Origin: Methylobacterium planeticum
GTDB lineage: Bacteria; Pseudomonadota; Alphaproteobacteria; Rhizobiales; Beijerinckiaceae
Reading direction: 5' to 3'
Assembly (NCBI RefSeq): GCF_008806345.1
Contig: NZ_VZZJ01000009.1
Span: 1 to 64,000 of the forward strand
Length of the DNA stretch: 64,000 nt
Part shown: in pieces, positions 55,251-64,000 of the stretch
Position numbering within the stretch: position 1 is the stretch's first letter
How the letters are laid out: each line of letters begins with the position of its first letter
Notes under the pieces: model-generated
Databases searched by the model: none
The model's input: only the letters and a program-made list of their open reading frames with translations
Told to the model about the DNA's origin: nothing
Position numbers and translations under genes: made by a program

Positions 55251-55490
55251 CGGCGACCTCCCGTGAACCTGTCCCTTGGCTACGGTTTAGGGCACGCCGC
55301 GGCGGAAGGCGAGCGCCGGTTCTCTGACAGGAGGAGTGCATTGTCAGCCCAGCCCGGCGCCAAGTCCGGCCGAACCGAGCGGTCTTGGGGCGCCGGGCGG
55401 CCGCGGAGGGGGGAGCGGGCCGTCACAACCGGTCGTCGGCCGGGGGCCGCGACCGCTTCCCGGCAGCCGATGATCGCCAGAACCCGCAGA

Positions 55491-55802
55491 TCACGGATCG
55501 ATGATCACCACATCGTTGGCGTGCACCCGCCCGAGCACGACGCGGGCGCGCTCCTCGAGGAGGTCGCGGTCGATCTGCTCGCTGCGCAGGAGCGCGACGC
55601 GGTGCTCCCAGGTGGCCCGCTCCGCCTTGGCGGTGGCGAGCTCCTGGCTCAGCCCGTAGGCCTGGATCTTGAGGGCGCGCTTGGCCTCGAGGCCGCGATT
55701 GCCGTTCTCGGCCTGGTACACGAAGTACCCGACCACGAGGGCCGACACGGTCCACAGACCGAGCGGCATGAGAACGGTTCTGACGCGGCGACGGACGACC
55801 AT
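55491..55802 (-). CDS. ftsB: Septum formation initiator FtsB/DivIC
   Basis: 103 residues from ATG 55802 (frame open to 55823). A short basic cytoplasmic start, one TM helix (LMPLGLWTVSALVVGYFVY) and a periplasmic coiled coil (GLEAKRALKIQAYGLSQELATAKAERATWEHRVALL in part) followed by DLLEERARVVLGRVHANDVVII. This is the FtsB arrangement that joins FtsL and FtsQ in the divisome. It lies between eno and pdhA, the conserved alphaproteobacterial position. Confidence 0.92.
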   Translation of the reverse strand: MVVRRRVRTVLMPLGLWTVSALVVGYFVYQAENGNRGLEAKRALKIQAYGLSQELATAKAERATWEHRVALLRSEQIDRDLLEERARVVLGRVHANDVVIIDP

Positions 55803-55841
55803 GGGGCGACCATCGCCGGACAAGGTTAAGGAAGGCTTGTC

Positions 55842-55875
55842 GTCCGGCGGCTCAGGGCGCGTGGGGCCGCCGGAC
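55842..55875 (-). terminator. Hairpin after eno
   Basis: GTCCGGCGGC (55842-55851) and GCCGCCGGAC (55866-55875), perfect 10-base arms, 14-base loop, between the eno stop and the ftsB start. Confidence 0.6.
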
Positions 55876-55929
55876 CACCGCCCGGGAGCCCCCTGCCCCC
55901 TGCCCCCTTCTCCCTGCCCGGCCGTTCCC

Positions 55930-57327
<1,398 letters not shown>

Positions 57328-57512
57328 TTATCCGTCAACGCGCGGCGTCCGGCAAGCGCCAGCCCCGCTTCGGAGGGAGGTCGGGCGCCGAATTCGCCGG
57401 CGCGCCGCCGTGCGCCTTTCCCGGGGCCGGCCCGGCGCTGCGGCGATCCGGACGCGAGGCTCCGCGCCCGCATCGGATGCATCGCGGGCGCGGGAGCGGT
57501 ATAGGGCGGGCC

Positions 57513-58022
57513 ATGATCGACGAGACCCCGACGCACGAGATTCCGGCGAACGAACCCGTGACTCACGAAACCGCGACGAACCAGCCCCTGCAGCTCGGAC
57601 AGGCCAGCGCCCTGCCGGCCTCCCCCGACGAGGCCCGCCTCGACCGGGTGCCGAACCCGCATCCGGACACGGATTACCTCGCGCGCTTCACCGCGCCCGA
57701 GTTCACCTCGCTCTGCCCGGTGACGGGCCAGCCCGACTTCGCCATCCTGGTGATCGATTACGTGCCCGACCAGTGGCTCGTCGAGTCGAAGGCGCTCAAG
57801 CTCTACCTGCACAGCTTCCGCAACCACGGGGCCTTCCACGAGGATTGCACCGTGGCGATCGGCAAGCGCCTGCGCGATCTCCTCGCGCCGCGCTACCTGC
57901 GCATCGCCGGCTTCTGGTACCCGCGCGGCGGCATCCCGATCGACGTGTTCTGGCAGACCGGCGAGCCGCCGAAAGCGGTCTGGCTGCCGGATCCCGGCGT
58001 GCCGCCCTACCGGGCGCGCTGA
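57513..58022 (+). CDS. queF: NADPH-dependent preQ0 reductase QueF
   Basis: Reduces 7-cyano-7-deazaguanine to preQ1 for queuosine in tRNA. 169 residues from ATG 57513, the short unimodular type. The thioimide-forming Cys68 and Asp75 are in [11 protein letters not shown], the QueF signature [16 protein letters not shown] begins at Glu91, and FHEDCT follows. The first ~45 residues are a Thr/Glu/Pro-rich tail not needed for the fold. It converges on the Gly-rich gene across a strong terminator. Confidence 0.96.
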   Translation: MIDETPTHEIPANEPVTHETATNQPLQLGQASALPASPDEARLDRVPNPHPDTDYLARFTAPEFTSLCPVTGQPDFAILVIDYVPDQWLVESKALKLYLHSFRNHGAFHEDCTVAIGKRLRDLLAPRYLRIAGFWYPRGGIPIDVFWQTGEPPKAVWLPDPGVPPYRAR

Positions 58023-58042
58023 GCGCCGGGGCCGGAACAGAG

Positions 58043-58074
58043 GAAGGGCGGCCGGTGGGGACCGGCCGCCCTTC
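58043..58074. terminator. Two-way terminator, 14-base perfect arms
   Basis: GAAGGGCGGCCGGT (58043-58056), GGGG loop, ACCGGCCGCCCTTC (58061-58074), between the convergent queF and Gly-rich genes. Confidence 0.85.
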
Positions 58075-58125
58075 GATGATGGAGGCGTCGCGTCGGGCGC
58101 CGAAGGCCCGGTTCGTCGCGGTGGC

Positions 58126-58461
58126 TCAGTAGCCGTAGCCGTAACCGCCGCCGCCATAGCCGCCGCCGTAACCGTAGGCCGGGGCGCCGTAGACCGGGGC
58201 GTAGCCGCCGTCATAGTAGCCGGAGCGCCCGTAGGCGTCGCGTGCCGCGCCCGCCGCGATGGCGCCGGCCGCGAGGCCCGCGATGCCGAGGCCGACCGCC
58301 GCACCGGTGCCGATGCCGCGACGACCGCCGCGGTAGCCGTGACCGTAGCCGTAGGCCTGTCCGTGGCCGTAGCCGTAGCCGCGCGGGCGGGCATCCGCCG
58401 CGGTTGCCGTGAGGGCACCGATCGAAAGGGTGACGGCGGAGATGAGAGCGAGCTTGCGCAT
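58126..58461 (-). CDS. Secreted Gly/Tyr-rich protein
   Basis: 111 residues: signal peptide (MRKLALISAVTLSIGALTATAADA, cleavage near 24), a GYGYGHG-type repeat block, a short Gly-zipper hydrophobic stretch (GIGTGAAVGLGIAGLAAGAIAAGAA) and a C-terminal YGYGGGYGGGG block. Such proteins occur in rhizobial and methylobacterial envelopes, and their role is unknown. AAGGACAGC precedes ATG. An EcfG promoter lies 39 bases upstream, so it should be induced in general stress. Confidence 0.82.
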   Translation of the reverse strand: MRKLALISAVTLSIGALTATAADARPRGYGYGHGQAYGYGHGYRGGRRGIGTGAAVGLGIAGLAAGAIAAGAARDAYGRSGYYDGGYAPVYGAPAYGYGGGYGGGGYGYGY

Positions 58462-58499
58462 GCTGTCCTTTCAAGTGCGAGAGACCAATTCGCAGATCC

Positions 58500-58524
58500 A
58501 ACGTTCTCCCTGCCCAGTCGTTCC
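58500..58524 (-). promoter_or_regulatory. EcfG promoter for the Gly/Tyr-rich gene
   Basis: On the minus strand: GGAAC (58524-58520), a 16-base spacer, CGTT (58503-58500). The -10 element is 38 bases from the start codon at 58461. Confidence 0.75.
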
Positions 58525-58696
58525 GCGACATCGTGGTGAATCGGTATCAGCCAATACCGGCGCCGCGCCGGGTCGGAGCGCGCGATCACTGGAATCGGAG
58601 GCCGGCCGGACAGGCCGGAACCACGTCCCGGCGCGGCCTGATCTCGCGGGTTCGGCGGATGGCGGCCGTGCCCGTGCGGCGCGCCGACGGGCCGGG

Positions 58697-58722
58697 CGCC
58701 CGCCCTCGGTCGAGGGCGGGCG
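58697..58722 (-). terminator. Terminator of kdsA
   Basis: CGCCCGCCCTC (58697-58707), 4-base loop, GAGGGCGGGCG (58712-58722), 21 bases past the kdsA stop. Confidence 0.75.
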
Positions 58723-58743
58723 GATCCGGTGGACGGCCCGGGA

Positions 58744-59610
58744 TCAGGCCGCGCCGGGTCCCGCGCCCTTCGCCAGGCGGTCGTAGGCCTGGAGCGTGGC
58801 GAGCAGCGCCGGCATGTCCTTGAGCGCCACCATGTTGGGGCCGTCCGAGGGGGCGCGGTCGGGATCGGGATGCGTCTCGATGAAGAGGCCGGCCACGCCC
58901 ACCGCGACCGCCGCGCGGGCGAGGACGCCGACGAACTCGCGCTGGCCGCCCGAGGTCGCCCCCTGCCCGCCGGGCTGCTGCACCGAATGGGTCGCGTCGA
59001 ACACCACCGGCAGGCCCCCCGTCACCTGCGCCATGATGGGCAGGCTGCGCATGTCGGAGACGAGGGTGTTGTAGCCGAAGGAGGCGCCGCGCTCGGTCAC
59101 CAGCACGTTCGGATTGCCGGCGCCCGTGAGCTTGGCGGCGACATGCGCCATGTCCCAGGGGGCGAGGAACTGCCCCTTCTTGACGTTGACGGCGCGGCCC
59201 GTGGCGGCGGCGGCGAGCAGCAGGTCGGTCTGCCGGCAGAGGAAGGCCGGGATCTGCAGCACGTCGACCACCTCGGCCGCCGGCGCGCATTGCTCGGCCG
59301 CGTGGACGTCGGTCAGGACGGGCAGGCCGAAGCGCTCCTTGATCTCGGCGAAGATCGGCAGCGCCTCCGCGAGGCCGAGGCCCCGGGCCGAGCCCGCCGC
59401 GGTGCGGTTCGCCTTGTCGAAGGAGGCCTTGAAGACGAGGCCGAGGCCGAGGCGGTCGGTCATCGCCCTGAGGGCCTCGGCGATCTCGAGGGCGTGGGCG
59501 CGGCCCTCGAGCTGGCAGGGGCCGGCGATCAGGCCGAAGGGACGATCGTTGGCGAAGGCGACGTCGCCGACGCGCACGGTGGCGGGAGCGGGAAGATTCG
59601 GGCTCGACAT
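58744..59610 (-). CDS. kdsA: KDO 8-phosphate synthase
   Basis: Condenses arabinose 5-phosphate with phosphoenolpyruvate for the lipopolysaccharide inner core. 288 residues, standard length. Motifs [69 protein letters not shown] (in part) and [12 protein letters not shown] are present. Cys32 in AGPCQLE is the residue that marks the metal-dependent class (Asn in the E. coli type). Located near eno as in related genomes. Confidence 0.96.
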   Translation of the reverse strand: MSSPNLPAPATVRVGDVAFANDRPFGLIAGPCQLEGRAHALEIAEALRAMTDRLGLGLVFKASFDKANRTAAGSARGLGLAEALPIFAEIKERFGLPVLTDVHAAEQCAPAAEVVDVLQIPAFLCRQTDLLLAAAATGRAVNVKKGQFLAPWDMAHVAAKLTGAGNPNVLVTERGASFGYNTLVSDMRSLPIMAQVTGGLPVVFDATHSVQQPGGQGATSGGQREFVGVLARAAVAVGVAGLFIETHPDPDRAPSDGPNMVALKDMPALLATLQAYDRLAKGAGPGAA

Positions 59611-59619
59611 CCGGGCGGT

Positions 59620-60183
59620 CTAGCCCGCCGCGCCGGCGCGGGAAAGGCCGGCGGCCGGATGCTCCGGCGGCGCGAGGCCCGCCCGGCGGCGCAGCGCAGC
59701 GGGCCGGGCGCGGCGGAGCACGCAGACGGTGAGGTCCCCCGAGAGGGCATCCCCGCGCGGCCCCGTCTCGCAGCGCAGCGCCGCGCGCCCCGCCCGGCCC
59801 TCCCGGGGGGCGCTCGTCAGGAGCGAATCCTGGTGCAGCCGCAGGGCCAGCACCTCGGCCTCCCGCGCCCGAGCACCCGCGAGCCCCTGCGCCGCCAGCC
59901 CGATCAGGGTGAAGAAGGGCGCCCGCGGCTCGCGCTCCCGGGCGGCGAAGACCATCCGGGGATCGCGGCAATCGAGGCTCATGCGCTCGGCATCCGCCGC
60001 GCGGAACACCGCGAGGGCGCCGCTGCGCCCGGCGAGCGAGGCGCCGGTCGCCCGGATCACCCGGGCCGTGAGGGCGTCGCAGCCATCGGCGCGGGCGGAG
60101 CCGAGGCAGGCTGCGCCGATGGCCGCGAGCGCGAGGCCGGCGACGAGGGGATGCGCGTTCTTCGGGGATCTCGGGGGCGTCAT
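59620..60183 (-). CDS. Secreted protein of unknown function
   Basis: 187 residues from ATG 60183 (earlier ATG at 60201 or 60219 possible). Signal peptide LVAGLALAAIGAACLGSARA (cleavage near 32), then a domain with three or four cysteines (GCDALTARVIRATG, LDCRDPRM, LRCETGP, VCVLRRA) that probably form disulphides. C-terminal part Arg/Ala-rich. No family was recognised. Nine bases separate its stop from the kdsA start, so the two may share a transcript. Confidence 0.72.
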   Translation of the reverse strand: MTPPRSPKNAHPLVAGLALAAIGAACLGSARADGCDALTARVIRATGASLAGRSGALAVFRAADAERMSLDCRDPRMVFAAREREPRAPFFTLIGLAAQGLAGARAREAEVLALRLHQDSLLTSAPREGRAGRAALRCETGPRGDALSGDLTVCVLRRARPAALRRRAGLAPPEHPAAGLSRAGAAG

Positions 60184-60233
60184 CGGGCCGCTGTAGCGCA
60201 TTTCCGGGCCCCGCGGCATCCGCCCGGCCCGGC

Positions 60234-60746
60234 TCAGCGCTCCCCGAGGGAGCCCGTGGTCTCGGAGGCGACCGGGACGACGCCCGCGTCGGCACAGGCC
60301 TGGCGCGCGTGGCTGCGCAGGACCCGGGGCAGCCGCACCGGGTGGTCGCCCGCCTCGTCGTGCAGGATGCCCGTCAGGGCCTCGGTCGAGAGGGTGCCGC
60401 GGAACGAGACCGGGCCGGCTTCCGTCTCCGCCGTGAAGGCCAGGGCCTTGCTGGCATCGTCGAGGGCAAGCTCCATGCCCTGCGTCGGCGCGAGCCCCCC
60501 GCCCCCGCCGGATTCGTAGACGAGGCCGTCGCCCTGCGGCGAGCGCCGGAGGGTGATGCGCCGGCCCCCGATCCGGCCGCTGGCCGCGAGGATGCAGAGA
60601 TCGGCGTAGACGTAGGTGCCGGAGTTCCAGACCGGCCGCGCCGCGGCCGGGCCCGTCATCAGGAGGGCCGAGAGGAGCGGAAGGGCCGAGTGGACCGGAA
60701 GGGCCGGAAGGGCCGGAAGGGCAATGTACAGACCCGCTGCCCGCAT
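60234..60746 (-). CDS. Secreted protein of unknown function
   Basis: 170 residues from ATG 60746. The signal region contains three ALP-type repeats from a 9-bp DNA repeat, then cleavage near PAAARP. The mature domain is beta-rich (SGTYVYADLCILAASGRIGGRRITLRRSPQG in part) with two cysteines (DLCIL, QACADAG). No family was recognised. It precedes the other secreted unknown and kdsA in one direction, with 50 bases between. Confidence 0.7.
   Translation of the reverse strand: MRAAGLYIALPALPALPVHSALPLLSALLMTGPAAARPVWNSGTYVYADLCILAASGRIGGRRITLRRSPQGDGLVYESGGGGGLAPTQGMELALDDASKALAFTAETEAGPVSFRGTLSTEALTGILHDEAGDHPVRLPRVLRSHARQACADAGVVPVASETTGSLGER
60695..60721. repeat. Three 9-bp tandem repeats in a signal sequence
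   Basis: CCGGAAGGG three times, perfect, coding for ALP/LPA steps of the signal peptide on the minus strand. Length variation here would change signal length in frame. Confidence 0.75.
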
Positions 60747-60977
60747 CGCGTCGCTCCCTCGCCCGCCCGCCCGTTCAGGCCGGACGAAAATCGCCCATGC
60801 AGGATTCGGGCGCGCAGGACTGTGCGCTACGTCACATGAGGCTGGGCTCGGGCGGCAGCCGGCCTGGGGCGCGCGGCCGGTCCCGCCCCGGGGAGCGGGC
60901 GAAGGGTCGGGCTGAGGCCGGGAAAACGGCACCGCGCCCGGAGGAGGCGGCGCCGGCAACCCGGAGAGGATCCGTGG

Positions 60978-61006
60978 GGATCGCGAGCCCGGCTGGCCCG
61001 CGATCC
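60978..61006 (-). terminator. Terminator of degP
   Basis: GGATCGCG (60978-60985) and CGCGATCC (60999-61006) with some inner GCC/GGC pairing, 17 bases past the degP stop. Confidence 0.65.
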
Positions 61007-61023
61007 GTGCTGCGGCCGGGGAT

Positions 61024-62580
61024 TCAGCCGGCGTTCTTCGAGAGGGAGACCGCGACGAAGCGGGTGACGCCCTTCTGGCTCTTGATCCGCATCAGCACCG
61101 CCTTGCGGCCGCTCGCCTCCGCGGAGCGGATGCGCTCGGCGACCTCGGAGGGCTTGGTCACGCTCTGGCCGGCGACGTCGAGGATGACGTCGCCCTGCTC
61201 GATGCCCTTGGCGGCGGCCGGTCCGTCGGGATCGACCTCCATCACCACGACGCCCTCGTCGGAGAGGCCGGCCTCCGAGGCCGGGGCGAGGCTGAGGCCG
61301 AGGCGGGGCTGGCCGTCGGAGGCGTCGCTGCCGCGGCTCGCCACCTGACCGCCCTCGGTCGGCAGGGCGCCGAGGGTGATGGTCGCGGTGTCGGACTTGC
61401 CGCCGCGCAGGTAGGCGACCTCGACCTTGGCGCCGGGCTTCAGGCCGGCGATCTTGCGCGAGAGCTCCTTGGCGTCGCCGACGGGGGTGCCGTTGACCGA
61501 CTCGATCACATCGCCGGACTTGAGGCCGGCCTTGGCGGCGGGCGTGCCGGATTCGGCGTGGTCCACCAGGGCGCCCTTCGGCTTGTCGAGGCCGAGCCCC
61601 TCGGCGATGTCCTGCGTCACCGGCTGGACCTGGACGCCGAGATAGCCGCGGGCGACCTTGCCGTCGGTGCGCAGCTGCTCGACCACCGCCTGCACGGTCT
61701 CGGCGGGGATCGCGAAGGCCAGGCCCACGCTGCCCCCCGACGGGGAGGCGATCGCGGTGTTCACGCCCACCACCTCGCCGTTGACGTTGAAGGTGGGGCC
61801 GCCCGAATTGCCCTTGTTGATCGGCGCGTCGATCTGCAGGAAATCGTCGTAGGGGCCGGCGCCGATGTCGCGGCCGCGGGCCGAGACGATGCCCGCCGTC
61901 ACGGTGCCGCCGAGGCCGAAGGGGTTGCCGATCGCCACCACCCAGTCGCCGACGCGCGGGGCCGCCTTCCCGAACTGCACGTACGGGTAGGGGCCGCCAT
62001 CCTTGATCTTGAGGAGGGCGATGTCGGTCTTCGAATCCTTGCCGATGACCTTGGCGTCGAGGGTGCGGTTGTCCTCGAGGGTCACCTGAACGGTCTTGGC
62101 GTGGTCGACCACGTGGTTGTTCGTCACCACGTAGCCGTCGGCCGAGATGATGAAGCCGGAGCCCACGGCGCCGCGCTGGCCCTGGCGCTGCGGCGTGCCC
62201 GGGACGGTGCCGTTCGGGCCCCCGCCCTGGCCGCCCTGCCCGAAGCGCTTGAAGAACTCGCGCAGCTGCGGCGGCACGTTCTGCAGGCCCCGGCCCTGGC
62301 CTTGGCCTTGGCCGTCGTCGTCCGCCTCCGCCGTGTCGTCGAGCTTGACCTTCACCGAGACGACGCCGGGCTTCACCTTGTCGACGATGTTGGCGAACGA
62401 CCCCGGCGGGTGCTCGGGGGCCTCGATCGGGGTCCTGGGAAGCGCCTGGGCGTGGGCCGGCGTCGCGGGCTGGAGGAATTCGGCCCCGACCGCGCCGCCG
62501 GCCACGAGGGCCGCCGCGGCGACGGAGGCGAGGGCGTTGCGGCGGAAGCGGCGGGCGGACAGGTTCGGCTGGTCGGTCAT
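61024..62580 (-). CDS. degP: DegP/HtrA-type periplasmic serine protease
   Basis: Do-family protease/chaperone for damaged envelope proteins, 518 residues from ATG 62580. The signal sequence begins with RRFRRNALASVAAAALVAGG (two arginines, Sec or possibly Tat) and cleaves near AHAQ (~45). Triad His156 (VTNNHVVDH), Asp186 (DSKTDIALL) and Ser259 (NKGNSGGP). A Gln/Gly-rich Q-linker (GQGQGQGRG, GQGGQGGG) precedes the core. Two PDZ domains (~295-390 and ~415-505). Monocistronic, with a terminator behind it. Confidence 0.95.
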   Translation of the reverse strand: MTDQPNLSARRFRRNALASVAAAALVAGGAVGAEFLQPATPAHAQALPRTPIEAPEHPPGSFANIVDKVKPGVVSVKVKLDDTAEADDDGQGQGQGRGLQNVPPQLREFFKRFGQGGQGGGPNGTVPGTPQRQGQRGAVGSGFIISADGYVVTNNHVVDHAKTVQVTLEDNRTLDAKVIGKDSKTDIALLKIKDGGPYPYVQFGKAAPRVGDWVVAIGNPFGLGGTVTAGIVSARGRDIGAGPYDDFLQIDAPINKGNSGGPTFNVNGEVVGVNTAIASPSGGSVGLAFAIPAETVQAVVEQLRTDGKVARGYLGVQVQPVTQDIAEGLGLDKPKGALVDHAESGTPAAKAGLKSGDVIESVNGTPVGDAKELSRKIAGLKPGAKVEVAYLRGGKSDTATITLGALPTEGGQVASRGSDASDGQPRLGLSLAPASEAGLSDEGVVVMEVDPDGPAAAKGIEQGDVILDVAGQSVTKPSEVAERIRSAEASGRKAVLMRIKSQKGVTRFVAVSLSKNAG

Positions 62581-62734
62581 CGGGGAACTCCGGTGGAAGG
62601 GGCGCCGCCGCCTGATCGGCGGGCGATGATCCGTCCTACGCGGCGCAGCCTGACCCGCCGGTGGCGGTCGCATTACGGTTTCGTCAGGTTGGGGCCGGCT
62701 GGCGGAGCCTCGCCGTGCGGACCATATGGACCCT

Positions 62735-62831
62735 GCGGGGACGGCCCTGCCCGGGACCGCGCCCGACGCGCGGCCCCGACCCTGGAACCACCCGCGGTGG
62801 GGACGGCCCTGCCCATGACAGGGAGACTGTC
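62735..62831 (+). ncRNA. Guanidine-II (mini-ykkC) riboswitch
   Basis: Two hairpins with ACGG loops, the hallmark of mini-ykkC RNAs. P1: GCGGGG (62735-62740), ACGG (62741-62744), CCCTGC (62745-62750). P2: GGTGGGG (62796-62802), ACGG (62803-62806), CCCTGCC (62807-62813), with G-T wobbles. The linker is 45 bases. The ribosome site AGGGAG (62820-62825) lies 6 bases before the TTG start of sugE. CCCTG in the 3' arm of P2 (62807-62811) can instead pair with CAGGG (62819-62823), hiding that site; guanidine binding would hold P2 and free it. The downstream gene is the known target class. Confidence 0.85.
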
Positions 62832-63146
62832 TTGGCCTGGACCATCCTGTTCGTCGCCGGCCTGTTCGAGGTCGCCTGGGCGATCGGCCTCAAATACACC
62901 GAGGGCTTCACGCGCCTCGTCCCCTCCGTGCTGACCCTCGCGGCCATGGGGGTCAGCGTGGCGCTGCTCGCCCTCGCCCTGAAGAGCCTGCCGGTCGGCA
63001 CCGGCTACGCGGTCTGGACCGGCATCGGCACCATCGGCACGGCCCTCCTCGGCATCGCGCTGTTCGGCGAGCCCGCCACGGCGCTCCGCCTCGGCTGCAT
63101 CGGGCTGATCGTGGGCGGCATCGTCGGCCTCAAGCTCGCGGCCTGA
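62832..63146 (+). CDS. sugE: Guanidinium exporter SugE/Gdx (SMR family)
   Basis: 104-residue small multidrug resistance family transporter with four TM helices ([77 protein letters not shown] in part). The Gdx marks are the essential Glu in [13 protein letters not shown] and the [10 protein letters not shown] loop. The TTG start reproduces the standard family N-terminus (M-A-W-T-I-L) and has AGGGAG at ideal spacing; the longer frame runs through the riboswitch. Works as an antiparallel dimer exchanging guanidinium for protons. Confidence 0.95.
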   Translation: MAWTILFVAGLFEVAWAIGLKYTEGFTRLVPSVLTLAAMGVSVALLALALKSLPVGTGYAVWTGIGTIGTALLGIALFGEPATALRLGCIGLIVGGIVGLKLAA

Positions 63147-63166
63147 CGGGCGCGGCGCCCGCCGCC

Positions 63167-64000
63167 CTACGCGTCGCTCAGGCGCGCCAGCGCCTCGCGG
63201 AGCTTGACCAGCCGGGCCGCCTCGGCGTCGCGGCGCTCGCGGCTCTCCTCCACGACCTCCTCGGGGGCGCGGGCCATGAAGTCGGCGTTTCCGAGCTTGG
63301 CCTCGATCTTCCGGATCTCGCCCTCCCCCTTCGCGGCCTCCTTCCTCAGCCGCGCGACCTCGGCCGCGAGATCGACGATGCCCTCGAGCGGCAGGGCCGC
63401 GACGCTGCCGCGCACGAGGAGCTGGACGGAGTTCTTCGGCGCGGCGTCCGCGAAGCGGATCTCGGAGAGCCGGGCGAGCCGCAGCAGCGTGTCGCGCCAG
63501 GTCACGATCCGGGCCCGCACGGCCTCATCCGCCCCGATGAGCCAGAGCGGCACCTGCGCGCCCGCCGGCACGTTCGTCTCTGAGCGGGCCGAGCGCACCT
63601 CGGAGACGAGGTCGACGATGAAGCCGATCTCGGCCTCCGCCTCCGCATCGGCGAGCCCGCCGAGCCGCGGCCAGGGGGCGAGCGCCAGGAGCCCCCGGTC
63701 GGCGAGCCCCTCGCCCTTGATCGCCCAGAGCTCCTCGGTGAGGAAGGGCATGAAGGGGTGCAGGAGCTTGGCGATCTGATCGATCAGGAAGGCCACCGTC
63801 GCCTGCGTCTCCTGGCGCTCGGGGGCGGCGACATGCTCGCCCTGGAGCACGGGCTTGGCGAGCTCGAGGTACCAGTCGCAGAAGAGGTTCCAGACGAAGC
63901 GGTAGGCCGTCGCCGCCGCGTCGTTGAAGCGGTAGGCCTGGAGCGCGCCCTCGACCTCCGCGACCGCGCGGGCCGCCTCGCCCAGCGCCCAGCGGTTCAG
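63167..64000 (-). CDS. valS: Valine-tRNA ligase, C-terminal part
   Basis: The frame enters from beyond base 64000 and stops at 63167. It encodes the C-terminal ~277 residues: the end of the anticodon-binding domain (AYRFNDAAATAYRFVWNLFCDWYLELAKP in part; LLHPFMPFLTEELW), the linker VRSARSETNVPAGAQVPL, and the ValRS tRNA-binding coiled-coil arm (LAAEVARLRKEAAKGEGEIRKIEAKLGNADFMARAPEEVVEESRER in part). Catalytic HIGH and KMSKS motifs lie outside the window. It converges on sugE with a 20-base gap. Confidence 0.96.
   Translation of the reverse strand: MNRWALGEAARAVAEVEGALQAYRFNDAAATAYRFVWNLFCDWYLELAKPVLQGEHVAAPERQETQATVAFLIDQIAKLLHPFMPFLTEELWAIKGEGLADRGLLALAPWPRLGGLADAEAEAEIGFIVDLVSEVRSARSETNVPAGAQVPLWLIGADEAVRARIVTWRDTLLRLARLSEIRFADAAPKNSVQLLVRGSVAALPLEGIVDLAAEVARLRKEAAKGEGEIRKIEAKLGNADFMARAPEEVVEESRERRDAEAARLVKLREALARLSDA

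Noticed and set aside
63147..63161. CGGGC/GCCCG hairpin between sugE and valS as a terminator
   Set aside because: Only five pairs and no T-run; too weak to list.

Overview
The window is a GC-rich bacterial chromosome segment of dense housekeeping genes. Gene content and order point to an alphaproteobacterium of the order Hyphomicrobiales, most likely Methylobacterium or Methylorubrum. The support is the kdsA-eno-ftsB-pdhABC-lpdA-lipA-coq10-cinA-ispDF-dusB-ntrBC-ntrYX-hfq-hflX backbone, a fused IspDF, an E1-beta subunit carrying a lipoyl domain, the DUF6894/DUF6489/DUF5076 small proteins, GTTC-N7-GTTC type SOS boxes and GGAAC-N16/17-CGTT (EcfG-type) promoters. The genus is an inference; the class is well supported. 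No transposase, integrase, prophage or CRISPR array was seen.

Layout. 1-2.5 kb: the 3' part of an initiator tRNA, cobF, a decayed helicase fragment and a truncated haemoglobin. 2.6-8.2 kb: an RND metal-type efflux pump with its fusion protein, and a GAF-HWE/HisKA_2 sensor kinase. 8.6-11.4 kb: a small secreted protein and a translationally coupled carbonic anhydrase/SulP transporter pair. 11.5-18.5 kb (minus strand): ntrY-ntrX, hfq, hflX and a membrane class III cyclase. 18.8-26.8 kb (minus): rlpA-dacA-tmk-holB-metG-tatD-MBL. 27.2-28.2 kb: an orphan ParA/ribbon-helix-helix pair. 28.6-34.9 kb: a PAS protein, dusB-ntrB-ntrC, and divergent ispDF-cinA. 35-37.7 kb: an FAD monooxygenase, a coq10-like gene and lipA. 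37.9-49 kb: an accessory block of envelope proteins, a protease, an AraC/DJ-1 pair, small DUF proteins, a DHH phosphoesterase, dinB and map. 49.2-57.2 kb (minus): eno-ftsB-pdhA-pdhB-DUF5076-pdhC-lpdA. 57.5-64 kb: queF, a Gly/Tyr-rich stress protein, kdsA, two secreted unknowns, degP, a guanidine riboswitch with sugE, and the 3' end of valS.

How the parts work together. The pdh operon makes acetyl-CoA, and lipA supplies the lipoate on its E2 and E1-beta arms. NtrBC, NtrYX and Hfq form the nitrogen and post-transcriptional control core. Two promoters match the general-stress sigma factor EcfG (PRC-barrel and Gly-rich proteins) and two sites match LexA (dinB and a 77-residue unknown). The clearest RNA element is a two-hairpin guanidine-II (mini-ykkC) riboswitch in front of the guanidinium exporter gene sugE/gdx, with a visible route for hiding and freeing the ribosome binding site.

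Relative to the gene order usual in rhizobia, the backbone is interrupted three times: between lpdA and lipA, between coq10 and cinA, and between ntrC and ntrY. Those inserts hold most of the unfamiliar genes.
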